From Microbacterium oxydans (GTDB taxonomy: Bacteria; Actinomycetota; Actinomycetes; Actinomycetales; Microbacteriaceae): a stretch of 64,000 nucleotides of DNA. Below are positions 9,560-17,649 of the stretch, one piece after another. The notes below the pieces were generated by a model, which did no database searches, had not been told where the DNA came from, and was given only the letters and a program-made list of their open reading frames with translations. The DNA lies in assembly GCF_000956405.1 (NCBI RefSeq), contig NZ_JYIV01000025.1, forward strand, positions 100,862-164,861, written 5' to 3'. A program made the translations under genes and the position numbers. Within the stretch, counting starts at the first letter, position 1. Every line of letters begins with the position of its first letter.

Positions 9560-10546
9560 GTGCCCAGGAATTCCCCCCTCGTCATCGGGCACCGCGGTGC
9601 GCCCGGCTACCGTCCGGAGCACAGCCGCTCCTCCTACGAACTCGCCCTCGCCATGGGGGTGGATGCGGTCGAGCCCGACGTGGTGGCGACCAAGGACGGC
9701 GTGCTCATCGTGCGTCACGAGAACGAGATCTCGGGCACGACCGATGTGGCGGACCATCCCGAGTTCGCCGACCGCAAGACGACCAAGCGCGTCGACGGAG
9801 ACGCGCTGACCGGCTGGTTCACCGAGGACTTCACCTGGGCGGAGCTGTCCACCCTGCGTATCAGGGAGCGTCTGCCGGAGGTGCGGGCCTCGAGTGCGAG
9901 TTTCGACGGCGCTCAGCAGATCCTGCGCCTGCGCGACGTGCTCGACATCGTGCGTGAGGGGTCGACCGAGCACGGGCGTGAGATCGGCGTGGTGCTCGAG
10001 GTCAAGCACGCCACCTACTTCGCGAGTCTCGGCCTGGACCTGGCCCCGCTCATCGACCAGGAGCTGCGTGAGGCGGGATGGGCCGCGGGCGAGCTGCCAC
10101 TGGTCATCGAGAGCTTCGAGTCGACGGTGCTCGGACAGCTGCGCGAGCGCGGCATCTCGGCCTCGTACATCTACCTGATCGAAGCCTCGGGGCGTCCCTA
10201 CGACCTCCTGGTGGCCGAGGGCAAGCGGGCTCTCACGTACAAGGAGACGGTCGCGCCGAAGGGGCTCGATGCTCTCGTCGGCCGGTTCGACGGCATCAGC
10301 GTGAGCAAGAAGATGCTGCTCGATCGCGGCAACACGATCGTCGCGGATGCCCATGCGCGAGGTCTGCAGGTCTTCACGTGGACGTGTCGACCGGAGAACG
10401 CCTTCCTCGCCGCCGAGTTCCGCGGGGCGGGCGGTCGCGGAGAGTTCGGCGACTACGAGGCGGAGTGGAGCGTCATCGCACGCCAGGGCATCGATGGGGT
10501 GTTCGTGGATCACCCGGATCTGGGCGTCGCCTTCTTCCGCGGCTGA
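9560..10546 (+). CDS. glpQ: Glycerophosphodiester phosphodiesterase
   Basis: Hydrolyses glycerophosphodiesters to glycerol-3-phosphate and an alcohol. The 328-residue TIM-barrel protein opens with the catalytic motif VIGHRGAPGYRPEHS, followed by AVEPDVVATKDG and VRHE (metal and general acid/base residues), and ends with VFTWTCRPEN and DGVFVDHPD. There is no signal peptide, so it is probably cytosolic, although the family also has secreted members. The frame stays open far upstream, but the real start is GTG 9560: homology begins there and a -10 box sits 6 nt before it. Confidence 0.9.
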   Translation: MPRNSPLVIGHRGAPGYRPEHSRSSYELALAMGVDAVEPDVVATKDGVLIVRHENEISGTTDVADHPEFADRKTTKRVDGDALTGWFTEDFTWAELSTLRIRERLPEVRASSASFDGAQQILRLRDVLDIVREGSTEHGREIGVVLEVKHATYFASLGLDLAPLIDQELREAGWAAGELPLVIESFESTVLGQLRERGISASYIYLIEASGRPYDLLVAEGKRALTYKETVAPKGLDALVGRFDGISVSKKMLLDRGNTIVADAHARGLQVFTWTCRPENAFLAAEFRGAGGRGEFGDYEAEWSVIARQGIDGVFVDHPDLGVAFFRG

Positions 10547-10563
10547 GGCATTCCCCGACCCGG

Positions 10564-11025
10564 TCAGAGCGGGCCGAGCACGCTCTTCACGTCGCGGTCG
10601 AGCGTCAGCGTGCGCAAAGGTCCGAGGATCTCCCGTTCCTCGAATCGGAAGTGCGACTCCATGATCGCCGCGATCCCGTCGAGATGTCCGCCGATCGTCG
10701 CCGAGTCATCCCCTCGCTCCGCCGCACTGCGCAGCGAGGCGAGCAGGTGGGCGAGCATCGAGTGATCCTGCATGAGCTTGTCGATGACTCCGCCGAGCTC
10801 GGGATGTTCGGCGCGGAGGGAGGGGAAGAGCTGTCGGTCTTCTGCACCGTGGTGACCGTCGAGAGCGGCGCAGAAGCCGATGCAGTAGAGCACGAGCTCC
10901 GACGTGGCGTCCGGGACTTCCTGCCCCTGATCGAGAGCCTCGCGGGTCGCGGCGAGGGCGGCACGCAGGCGGGAATGCGCCGAGCGCAGCTCCTGATCCC
11001 ACGCGATCAGACGGGCGGAATCCAT
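10564..11025 (-). CDS. Hemerythrin-domain protein
   Basis: A 153-residue four-helix hemerythrin/HHE cation-binding domain. Candidate di-iron ligands are visible as H-H-x-x-E-D (DGHHGAEDR, middle), DHSML and ESHFRFEE. Such proteins bind O2, NO or peroxide, or store iron; which applies here is unknown. The 3' end faces the glycerophosphodiesterase gene. Its -10 box TACACT ends 6 nt before the ATG and lies inside a 15-bp tandem repeat (see 11031-11082), so repeat number could alter expression. Confidence 0.85.
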   Translation of the reverse strand: MDSARLIAWDQELRSAHSRLRAALAATREALDQGQEVPDATSELVLYCIGFCAALDGHHGAEDRQLFPSLRAEHPELGGVIDKLMQDHSMLAHLLASLRSAAERGDDSATIGGHLDGIAAIMESHFRFEEREILGPLRTLTLDRDVKSVLGPL

Positions 11026-11030
11026 CGGGC

Positions 11031-11082
11031 CAGTGTAGATCGGCGCAGTGTAGATCCGCGCAGTGGAGATCGGCGCAGTGTC
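11031..11082. repeat. 15-bp tandem repeat carrying the hemerythrin -10 box
   Basis: Three full units (11031-11045, 11046-11060, 11061-11075) and a partial fourth, consensus CAGTGTAGATCGGCG, with two substitutions. Read on the minus strand, the first unit supplies the TACACT box 6 nt upstream of the hemerythrin ATG; the second unit holds the same box 15 bp further away, and the third carries a TCCACT variant. Confidence 0.85.
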
Positions 11083-11095
11083 GGCAGCGTCTCGC

Positions 11096-11494
11096 TCAGA
11101 GGGTGCGGTCGAAGGCGCCGCGGCGTGTGGAGACGATCTCCTTGCCCAATGGCATGAGGGAGACGGGGACCATCTTGAAGTCCGCGATGCCCATCGGGAT
11201 GCCGATGATCGTGATGCACAGCAGGATGCCCGAGACGATGTGGCCGATCGCGAGCCACCAGCCGGCGAGGATCACCCAGAGCACGTTGCCGAGGAACGAG
11301 CCGACTCCGGCGGTCGGCTTGCTGATGACCTCTCGTCCGAAGGGCCAGATCGCATAGGCGGCGATGCGGAACGAGGCGATCGCCCAGGGGATCGTCACGA
11401 TCGGGATGCACAGCAGGATTCCGGCCAGGACGTACCCGAGGAACAGGGCCCAGCCGGCCAGGATGACCCAGATGATGTTGAGGATCGTGCGCAT
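11096..11494 (-). CDS. YccF domain inner-membrane protein
   Basis: A 132-residue membrane protein built from two similar halves, each starting with a LNIIWVILAGW / GNVLWVILAGW-like segment followed by GILLCI. This internal duplication is typical of the YccF domain (DUF307). Function is unknown. A CACAAT box ends 6 nt before the ATG, consistent with a leaderless mRNA. Confidence 0.85.
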   Translation of the reverse strand: MRTILNIIWVILAGWALFLGYVLAGILLCIPIVTIPWAIASFRIAAYAIWPFGREVISKPTAGVGSFLGNVLWVILAGWWLAIGHIVSGILLCITIIGIPMGIADFKMVPVSLMPLGKEIVSTRRGAFDRTL

Positions 11495-11569
11495 GAGCCG
11501 ATTGTGTCACCACCGTCGCCGGGACTGAGCATCCGCCCGGAGGTCCCGGATGGGACGGTGTCCGGATGC

Positions 11570-11575
11570 CAGACT
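11570..11575 (+). promoter_or_regulatory. Leaderless-type -10 box (CAGACT) of the ABC ATPase gene
   Basis: CAGACT, one mismatch from TAGACT, ends 6 nt before ATG 11582, with no ribosome binding site between. Confidence 0.5.
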
Positions 11576-11581
11576 GACCGC

Positions 11582-12541
11582 ATGACCGGAATCGTTGTGC
11601 AAGACGTCAGCAGAGCGTTCGGGGCGGTGCAGGCGGTGAGGGGTGCCACGCTCCGTGCGCAGCCGGGGCGCGTGACCGGCCTCGTGGGGCCGAACGGTGC
11701 GGGCAAGACGACGCTGCTCCTGATGCTCGCCTCCCTGCTCGCTCCCGACTCGGGGACGATCAGCATCGGGGGAGTCGATCCGTCGGTCGATCCGCTCGCC
11801 GCGCGCCGTCTGCTCGGCTGGATGCCGGACACGCTCGGTGCCTGGCCGTCGCTCACGGCTCGGGAGACCATCGTCACGACCTCCCGCCTGTACGGGATCG
11901 AGAAGCCCGCGGCGGACGTCCGCGCCCAGCAGCTGCTCGCCCTCGTCGGTCTCGCCGACCTCGCGGACTCCCCGGCCAAGGTGCTCTCCCGCGGGCAGAA
12001 GCAGAAGCTCGGACTCGCGCGGGCCCTCGTGCACGACCCGCAGATCCTTCTCCTCGATGAGCCCGCCTCCGGTCTCGATCCCGAGGCGCGGGTGCAGCTG
12101 CGCGTGCTGTTGCGCGGCCTCGCCGCCGAGGGCCGCACGGTGCTGATCTCCAGCCACATCCTGTCCGAGCTCGACGAGGTCGTCGACGACGCGGTGTTCC
12201 TCGTCGCAGGTTCCGTCGTCGATGCCGCCCCGGCGCAGCGCGTGATGCGAGCCTGGCGGGTGCGTCTGGCCGGAGCCACGGAGGAGCGGACGAAGGCCGA
12301 CGCGTGGCAGGTGGCATCGACCCTCGGCATCGCTCCCGAGTCGCTCGGACAGGATCGGGGTGCCGTGCTCGTCGGCCTGGAAGGGGAGGAGGCCGCAGCG
12401 CAGGCACTGCGGCACCTCGTCGAGGCCGGGCTCCCGGTCGTGGAGTTCGCTCCAGCGCAGAGTCAGCTCGAGCACACCTTCCTCCACCTGCGACAGGCGT
12501 CACCGACCCCAGCACCCACCGGAACGGAGGCGGGCGCATGA
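11582..12541 (+). CDS. ABC-2 type transporter, ATP-binding subunit
   Basis: A 319-residue nucleotide-binding subunit. Walker A is GPNGAGKTT, the signature is LSRGQKQKLGLARAL (Arg in place of the second Ser of LSGGQ) and Walker B is ILLLDEPASGLDP, followed by the H-loop ISSHI. The last 90 residues form the extra C-terminal domain common in ABC-2 exporters. It overlaps the permease gene by ATGA, so the two form one complex. Substrate is unknown. ATG 11582 is chosen because the domain begins within a few residues and a -10 box sits 6 nt upstream. Confidence 0.92.
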   Translation: MTGIVVQDVSRAFGAVQAVRGATLRAQPGRVTGLVGPNGAGKTTLLLMLASLLAPDSGTISIGGVDPSVDPLAARRLLGWMPDTLGAWPSLTARETIVTTSRLYGIEKPAADVRAQQLLALVGLADLADSPAKVLSRGQKQKLGLARALVHDPQILLLDEPASGLDPEARVQLRVLLRGLAAEGRTVLISSHILSELDEVVDDAVFLVAGSVVDAAPAQRVMRAWRVRLAGATEERTKADAWQVASTLGIAPESLGQDRGAVLVGLEGEEAAAQALRHLVEAGLPVVEFAPAQSQLEHTFLHLRQASPTPAPTGTEAGA

Positions 12542-13557
12542 GCCTCGCGAACATCGGCATCATCGCCCGGCTCGAGCTGACCCAACGGCTGCGCAGCGTG
12601 GGGTGGTACGTGATGCTCGGCATCTTCGCCCTGGTGCTGCTCGGCGTCACTGCCCTGTCTTTCGCGGTGTACTCCTGGGGTGACGCGATCGGCGCCGGCG
12701 TCTACTCGATCGTCGTCAACATCGTCCTGCTGCTGGTGGTGCTGGTCTCGCCGACGCTCAGCGGCAACGCGATCAACGGCGACCGGGATGCTGCGACCCT
12801 CGCCGCGGTGCAGGTGACTGCCGCGTCGACCGGCGACATCATGCTGGGCAAGCTCGTCGCAGCGGTCGCCACCGGCGGTGCCTTCCTGGCCGTGGCGCTT
12901 CCGTTCCTCGGTCTCTCCCTGCTCGGCGGAGGCACGAATCCCGTCGTGCTGCTCGTCTCTCTGCTCGTGCTCGCCGCCGAGATCGTGATCGTCGCGGCGA
13001 TCGGCGTGGGTCTGAGCGGCCTCATCGCCCGCCCGCTGTTCTCCGTGGCGACGACGTACCTCGTGGTCGCCGCTCTCGTGTTCGGCACGCTGATCACTTT
13101 CGGCCTGGGCGGCATGGCGGTGCGCGGCGAGGCCACCGTCTACTCGCGCCCCTACGATTCGAACGGCGTCCCCGACTGCGACCGCTGGGACGTCAACAGC
13201 ACGCAGGAGGTGCCGCGGTTCGATCTGGTCTGGTGGACCCTGGCGGCGAACCCCTTCGTGGTGCTCGCGGATGCCACTCCGACCGAGTACGCGACAGGCG
13301 GCTACCCCGTCGACCTGTTCGGTCAGATCAAGTACGGCGTGCGCAGCGCCCAGCAGTCGCCGCTCGAACAGCGCTGGGACGCATGCGATACCGATGGCGG
13401 ATACCCCACACCGCGCGATGTCATCGATTCCACGGTGCCGAGCTGGTTCGTCGGCCTCGGGGTGCAGGTTGTCATCGCCGGATCGCTGTTCGCGGGGGCA
13501 TGGGTGCGCACCCGCACTCCGGCCCGACGCCTGCCTCCCGGCACGCGTATCGCCTGA
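12538..13557 (+). CDS. ABC-2 type transporter, permease subunit
   Basis: A 339-residue membrane protein with about six membrane segments (roughly residues 22-44, 55-77, 100-125, 137-160, 170-190 and 312-330). Between the fifth and sixth is a large polar loop of about 110 residues containing a pair of cysteines (PDCDRWD and DACDTDG), probably outside the cell and possibly disulfide-bonded. It starts within the stop of the ATPase gene (ATGA), so translation is coupled. The loop layout resembles YhgE/NatB-like ABC-2 permeases; the exported substrate cannot be told from sequence. Confidence 0.88.
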   Translation: MSLANIGIIARLELTQRLRSVGWYVMLGIFALVLLGVTALSFAVYSWGDAIGAGVYSIVVNIVLLLVVLVSPTLSGNAINGDRDAATLAAVQVTAASTGDIMLGKLVAAVATGGAFLAVALPFLGLSLLGGGTNPVVLLVSLLVLAAEIVIVAAIGVGLSGLIARPLFSVATTYLVVAALVFGTLITFGLGGMAVRGEATVYSRPYDSNGVPDCDRWDVNSTQEVPRFDLVWWTLAANPFVVLADATPTEYATGGYPVDLFGQIKYGVRSAQQSPLEQRWDACDTDGGYPTPRDVIDSTVPSWFVGLGVQVVIAGSLFAGAWVRTRTPARRLPPGTRIA

Positions 13558-13710
13558 CGGGAATCGCCACCTCCTGTTCACCTGGTGTGCATCCGAGGGA
13601 TCCTCGGCGGCCATCCGGAGTCGGTGGTCTGGGCTGGTACCCGACTGAGTCCCGTCCGGACCGGCCCCGTGTCTCGCGGAGCTGCCCGCCCAGCCACCCA
13701 GGAGTCCTCC

Positions 13711-16700
13711 ATGCCCCGCATGCATCGTGCTGCGGCGGTCACGGCGGTGTGCGCATTGAGCGCTGCCGCCCTGCTCGCCGCTCCCGCCGTCGCGATCGGC
13801 GCCGATCCCGGCATCCGCCCCACCGAAGCGATCTCCGCAGCTCCGAGCCTCGTGCTGAACGAGATCGTCTACGACGACGCGGCGACCGGCCTCGCCGATC
13901 AGGTCGAGATCTACAACGTCGGTACCGAGACGATCGACCTCACCGGCTGGACGATCGCCGACGAGAAGCGCGACAGCTTCGGCACAGCGCCGGATGGCAC
14001 GTCGCTCGCACCGGGGGAGTTCCTGGTGCTCGTGAAGGATGTCGACTTCGCCTTCGGACTCGGCAAGGGCGATGAGGTCGTCCTGTTCGATCCGAGCGGC
14101 GCCGAAGCGGACTCCTACGCATATGCGAAGACCGCTCCGCTGTCGGTGTGGGCACGGTGCCCTGATGGCACCGGGGCCTGGGCTCCTGCGACGAAGGCGA
14201 CGCCCGGAGCCGCGAACGACTGCGCGGTCGCGCCCGTCGACGGCTCCATCGTCATCAACGAGGTGGACTCGCAGCCCGCCGACTGGGTGGAGTTCTACAA
14301 CCCCGGCACCGAGGCGCTCGACATCTCGGGCTACGAGATCCGCGACAACTCCGACGACCACCGCTGGCAGTTCCGTCCAGGCACGTCGATCTCCGCCGGC
14401 GGATTCCTCGTCGTCGAGGAGGGGACCATCGGACTTTCCGGCGGCGTCGAGGCCGCGTTCCGCGAGCCGATCGGCATCGGCAGCGCCGACCGCATCCGGC
14501 TCTTCGACGTCGCGGGGACGATGATCGACGACACCCTGCCCTGGCAGGGCCACGCGGCGATCGACGGCGACTTCGCCGCAGCCACGCTGGCCCGCTGCCC
14601 CGACGGCATCGGGGCGTTCGTCCTCGCCCACCCGACTCCCGGCGCGACGAACTCGTGCGTCATGCCTGACGTCGTGATCAACGAGATCGAGTCGAACGGC
14701 GACACCACCGACTGGGTCGAGATCGTCAACACCGGCGGCGCGGCGGTCGACCTCTCCGGCTGGACCGTGATGGACAGCGACCCGACGGGGCACGCCGCCG
14801 AGACCACGCCGCTCCCGTCCGGGACGATCCTGCAGCCGGGCGGCTACTTCGTCTTCGACCAGCCGGCGAACTTCGTCTTCGGTCTCGGCAACGGCGACAC
14901 CGTGACGATCCGCGACGCGAACGGCAACACGGTCGATGAGCACGTCTACACCGCGCACGCGGCCGGCGTCCTCGCCCGCTGTGCCGACGGCGTCGGGGAC
15001 TTCGTCGACATCGCGGTCTCGACCAAGGGGCTGCGCAACGCCTGCGGCAACCCGGTGCGGATCAACGAGGTCGAGTCCGACGGCGGCTCACCCGACGATT
15101 GGGTGGAGCTCGTGAACCCGACGGACGCCGCACTCGATGTGTCGGGCCTCGTGGTGAAGGATGACGATGACGCGCACGCCTACGCGATTCCGGACGGCAC
15201 CATCATCGGGGCGGGCGAGTACCTCGTGATCGAGCGGGCTCAGCTCGGCTTCGGACTCGGCGCGGGCGATGCAGTGCGGGTGTTCGACGGAGATCTGCTC
15301 GTGGATTCGACCTCGTGGGGCGATGGCCACGCCGCGACGACCTGGGGCCGTTGCCCCGACATGACCGGCTCCTTCGCCGTCACCGCTGCTTCCACGAAGG
15401 GCGTCGCGAACGTCTGTGCCGGCGAGGTCGCCGTGGGGACGTGGCCCGGCTCGCCCGAGGTGCGCGTGGTGGACAGCATCCCGACGTTCCTCGAAGACAG
15501 TTCGGGACTCGACGTGCAGGAGACCGCCGACGGGGCGTTCCTCTGGGCGGTCGACAACGGCGAGGGGCGCATCTGGAAGCTCGAAGCGCACGCCGACGGC
15601 TCGATCACGAAGGTCGACGGCTGGGATGCGGGCAAGCGGGTGCGCTTCCAGAAGGATGCAGCGAACCCGGGAGCCGCAGGTCCGGACACCGAGGGCATCA
15701 CGGTCGACGGCGACGGCTTCGTCTACGTCGCATCCGAGCGCGACAACAGCGCCAAGGGTGTGAACCAGAACATGGTGCTGAAGGTCGATCCCGACGCCTC
15801 GGCCGGCGACCTCGTCGCTCAACAGGAGTGGGACCTGACCTCGCTGCTGCCCGCGGTGGGAGCGAACCTCGGCATGGAGGCCGTGCAGTGGGTTCCGGAC
15901 TCCGCGCTCGACGGAAAGCTCTTCGACGACCGGAAGGGCGCAGCGTACGACCCGAAGGACTATGCGGGACACGGGGGCGGGCTGTTCCTCGTCGCGGTCG
16001 AGGACAACGGTCATGTGTACGCCTTCGCCCTCGGCTCCGACGGCTCGGCGACGCTGGTCTCGGAGATCGCTCCCGGCCTGGCCGGTGTGATGGCGCTCGA
16101 CTACGACAGCGTGCGCAACAGTCTCTGGGCGGTGTGCGACGACGGGTGTCAGGGGCGCTCGGCCGAGATCACGCTGAACGGAACCGCGCAGCCGGGCATC
16201 GCGCACTACGCCCGCCCGGCGGGTATGCCGGACATCAACAACGAGGGCTTCGCCACGGCGCCGGCCTCGCTGTCGATCGACGGGCAGCGCCCGGTCTGGT
16301 GGTTCGCCGACGGTTTCGCCTCGGAGGCGCTGCGCACCGGGACCCTCCCCAGCGGCGGCGGCACCCCCGGAGGCGAGAGCCCGCCCCTTCCCGGTACAGA
16401 GCTCGTCGACGGCAACCGCGGCGGTCTCACCGTGGATCCCGCGGTCGCGACGCGAGGGCAGACGGTCACGATCACCGTCGATGCGAAGGCCGCGGGCACG
16501 GACGTCGCGGTGTGGATGTACTCCGACCCGATCCGCATCGCGACGGGCGCGCTCACGGAGGGCGGCACCATCGCGGCGAGGATCCCCACGGATGCGCCGC
16601 TCGGCGCACATCGGATCGCGGTGTTCGATGCGAGCGGCGCTCTCCTCGGCTGGGCCGACATCCGGATCTCTGCGGAAGCGGGAGCAGAGGCCGGTGCAGG

Positions 16701-16821
16701 AGCCGGCGCAGGTGGGCTCGCGGCCACCGGCTCCGAGCTTCCCCTCGCGGCTGCAGTCCTGGCGCTGCTGCTGCTCGCCGCCGGCGCGGCGACGGTGCGG
16801 CGCCGACGGCGCGGGGCCTGA
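13711..16821 (+). CDS. Wall-anchored protein with four lamin-tail domains and a beta-propeller
   Basis: A 1036-residue exported protein. It has a signal peptide (residues 1-29, cut near AIGA), then four tandem lamin-tail domains of about 125-140 residues, each opening with a VxNEIxxD-like strand (VLNEIVYDD, VINEVDSQ, VINEIESN, RINEVESD) and each closing with an ARCPDG...C cysteine pair. Then come about 300 residues of beta-propeller-like sequence (PEVRVVDSIPTFLEDSSGLD onward), a short Ig-like region, an Ala/Gly linker, the LAATG sorting signal (residues 1003-1007), a hydrophobic segment and RRRRRG. LAxTG is the class E sortase signal in actinobacteria. Lamin-tail domains in bacterial surface proteins often join nucleases or phosphatases; here no catalytic domain is clear. 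AGGAG lies 6 nt before ATG 13711. Confidence 0.85.
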   Translation: MPRMHRAAAVTAVCALSAAALLAAPAVAIGADPGIRPTEAISAAPSLVLNEIVYDDAATGLADQVEIYNVGTETIDLTGWTIADEKRDSFGTAPDGTSLAPGEFLVLVKDVDFAFGLGKGDEVVLFDPSGAEADSYAYAKTAPLSVWARCPDGTGAWAPATKATPGAANDCAVAPVDGSIVINEVDSQPADWVEFYNPGTEALDISGYEIRDNSDDHRWQFRPGTSISAGGFLVVEEGTIGLSGGVEAAFREPIGIGSADRIRLFDVAGTMIDDTLPWQGHAAIDGDFAAATLARCPDGIGAFVLAHPTPGATNSCVMPDVVINEIESNGDTTDWVEIVNTGGAAVDLSGWTVMDSDPTGHAAETTPLPSGTILQPGGYFVFDQPANFVFGLGNGDTVTIRDANGNTVDEHVYTAHAAGVLARCADGVGDFVDIAVSTKGLRNACGNPVRINEVESDGGSPDDWVELVNPTDAALDVSGLVVKDDDDAHAYAIPDGTIIGAGEYLVIERAQLGFGLGAGDAVRVFDGDLLVDSTSWGDGHAATTWGRCPDMTGSFAVTAASTKGVANVCAGEVAVGTWPGSPEVRVVDSIPTFLEDSSGLDVQETADGAFLWAVDNGEGRIWKLEAHADGSITKVDGWDAGKRVRFQKDAANPGAAGPDTEGITVDGDGFVYVASERDNSAKGVNQNMVLKVDPDASAGDLVAQQEWDLTSLLPAVGANLGMEAVQWVPDSALDGKLFDDRKGAAYDPKDYAGHGGGLFLVAVEDNGHVYAFALGSDGSATLVSEIAPGLAGVMALDYDSVRNSLWAVCDDGCQGRSAEITLNGTAQPGIAHYARPAGMPDINNEGFATAPASLSIDGQRPVWWFADGFASEALRTGTLPSGGGTPGGESPPLPGTELVDGNRGGLTVDPAVATRGQTVTITVDAKAAGTDVAVWMYSDPIRIATGALTEGGTIAARIPTDAPLGAHRIAVFDASGALLGWADIRISAEAGAEAGAGAGAGGLAATGSELPLAAAVLALLLLAAGAATVRRRRRGA

Positions 16822-16828
16822 GTTGTGA

Positions 16829-16857
16829 GCGGGGGTGCGAACTGCTCGTGCCCCCGC
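16829..16857 (+). terminator. Hairpin after the lamin-tail protein gene
   Basis: An 11-bp stem with two G-T pairs (16829-16839 with 16847-16857), 8 bp after the stop, GC-rich and without a U-tract. Confidence 0.55.
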
Positions 16858-16949
16858 GCACCCGCCTCATCTTCCTCCAGGGGGTGCGCGCACGACGCCC
16901 GACCGACTAGACAGGGTGTGAGCGCGGGGAACCGCAGGAGAGGACGTCG

Positions 16950-17561
16950 ATGAGCATTGCATTCCTGCTGACCACGCTGGTGATCGTCGCCACACCGGGT
17001 ACCGGCGCCGTCTACTCCATCGCCGAGGGCATCTCGCGTGGGCGCAGAGCCGGCATCATCGCCGCATTCGGCTGCACGCTCGGCGTCATCCCCCACATGA
17101 TCGCGGCGATCACGGGTTTGGCCGCGATCCTGAACGCCTCCGCCGTGGCATTCGAGACGATCAAGTGGGTCGGCATCGCGTACCTGCTGTTCCTCGCGTG
17201 GCAGACCCTGCGGGACAAGTCGCTGATCCAGGCGGATGAGGACCCTGCCCCGCGGTCGTCGTGGCGCGTGATCGGCACGGCGGTGCTCATCAACGTGCTG
17301 AACCCCAAGCTCACGATCTTCTTCTTCGCGTTCCTCCCGCAGTTCGTGCCGTCGCAGGCGCCGGACGCCGCGTGGCAGATGGCAGGACTCAGCCTCGTGT
17401 TCATGGTCCTGACCTTCGTCGTCTTCGCGATCTACGGCATCTTCGCCGCCACCATGCGCACTCAGGTGCTGGGTCGTCCGAGGGTCGTGACCTGGCTGCG
17501 CCGCTCCTTCGCCGCGACCTACGTGCTCCTGGCTGGACGCCTTGCAATGGAGAGCCGGTAG
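16950..17561 (+). CDS. LysE/RhtB family exporter
   Basis: A 203-residue protein with six predicted membrane segments and the RhtB/LysE signatures: TPGTGAVYSIAEGISRGRRAG near the start, LFLAWQ in the third segment and NVLNPKLTIFFFAFLPQF in the middle. The family exports amino acids or homoserine lactones by proton antiport; substrate here is unknown. GGAGAGG lies upstream of ATG 16950. It stands alone between the lamin-tail gene and pcrA. Confidence 0.9.
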   Translation: MSIAFLLTTLVIVATPGTGAVYSIAEGISRGRRAGIIAAFGCTLGVIPHMIAAITGLAAILNASAVAFETIKWVGIAYLLFLAWQTLRDKSLIQADEDPAPRSSWRVIGTAVLINVLNPKLTIFFFAFLPQFVPSQAPDAAWQMAGLSLVFMVLTFVVFAIYGIFAATMRTQVLGRPRVVTWLRRSFAATYVLLAGRLAMESR

Positions 17562-17634
17562 CGTCACCCGGCGCCCAGCCGCGGTACGCCTCCGGGGCGC
17601 CGCTATCCCGTGCCGCGGTGTCGGTGCCGACGCC

Positions 17635-17640
17635 TAGACT
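17635..17640 (+). promoter_or_regulatory. -10 box (TAGACT) of pcrA
   Basis: TAGACT ends 9 nt before ATG 17650, so the leader would be at most a few bases. Confidence 0.5.
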
Positions 17641-17649
17641 CGAAGGGCC

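Noticed and set aside
11063..11581. Upstream extension of the ABC ATPase frame
   Set aside because: It overlaps the YccF gene on the other strand and is Asp/Glu/Arg-rich; the ATPase domain begins directly after ATG 11582.
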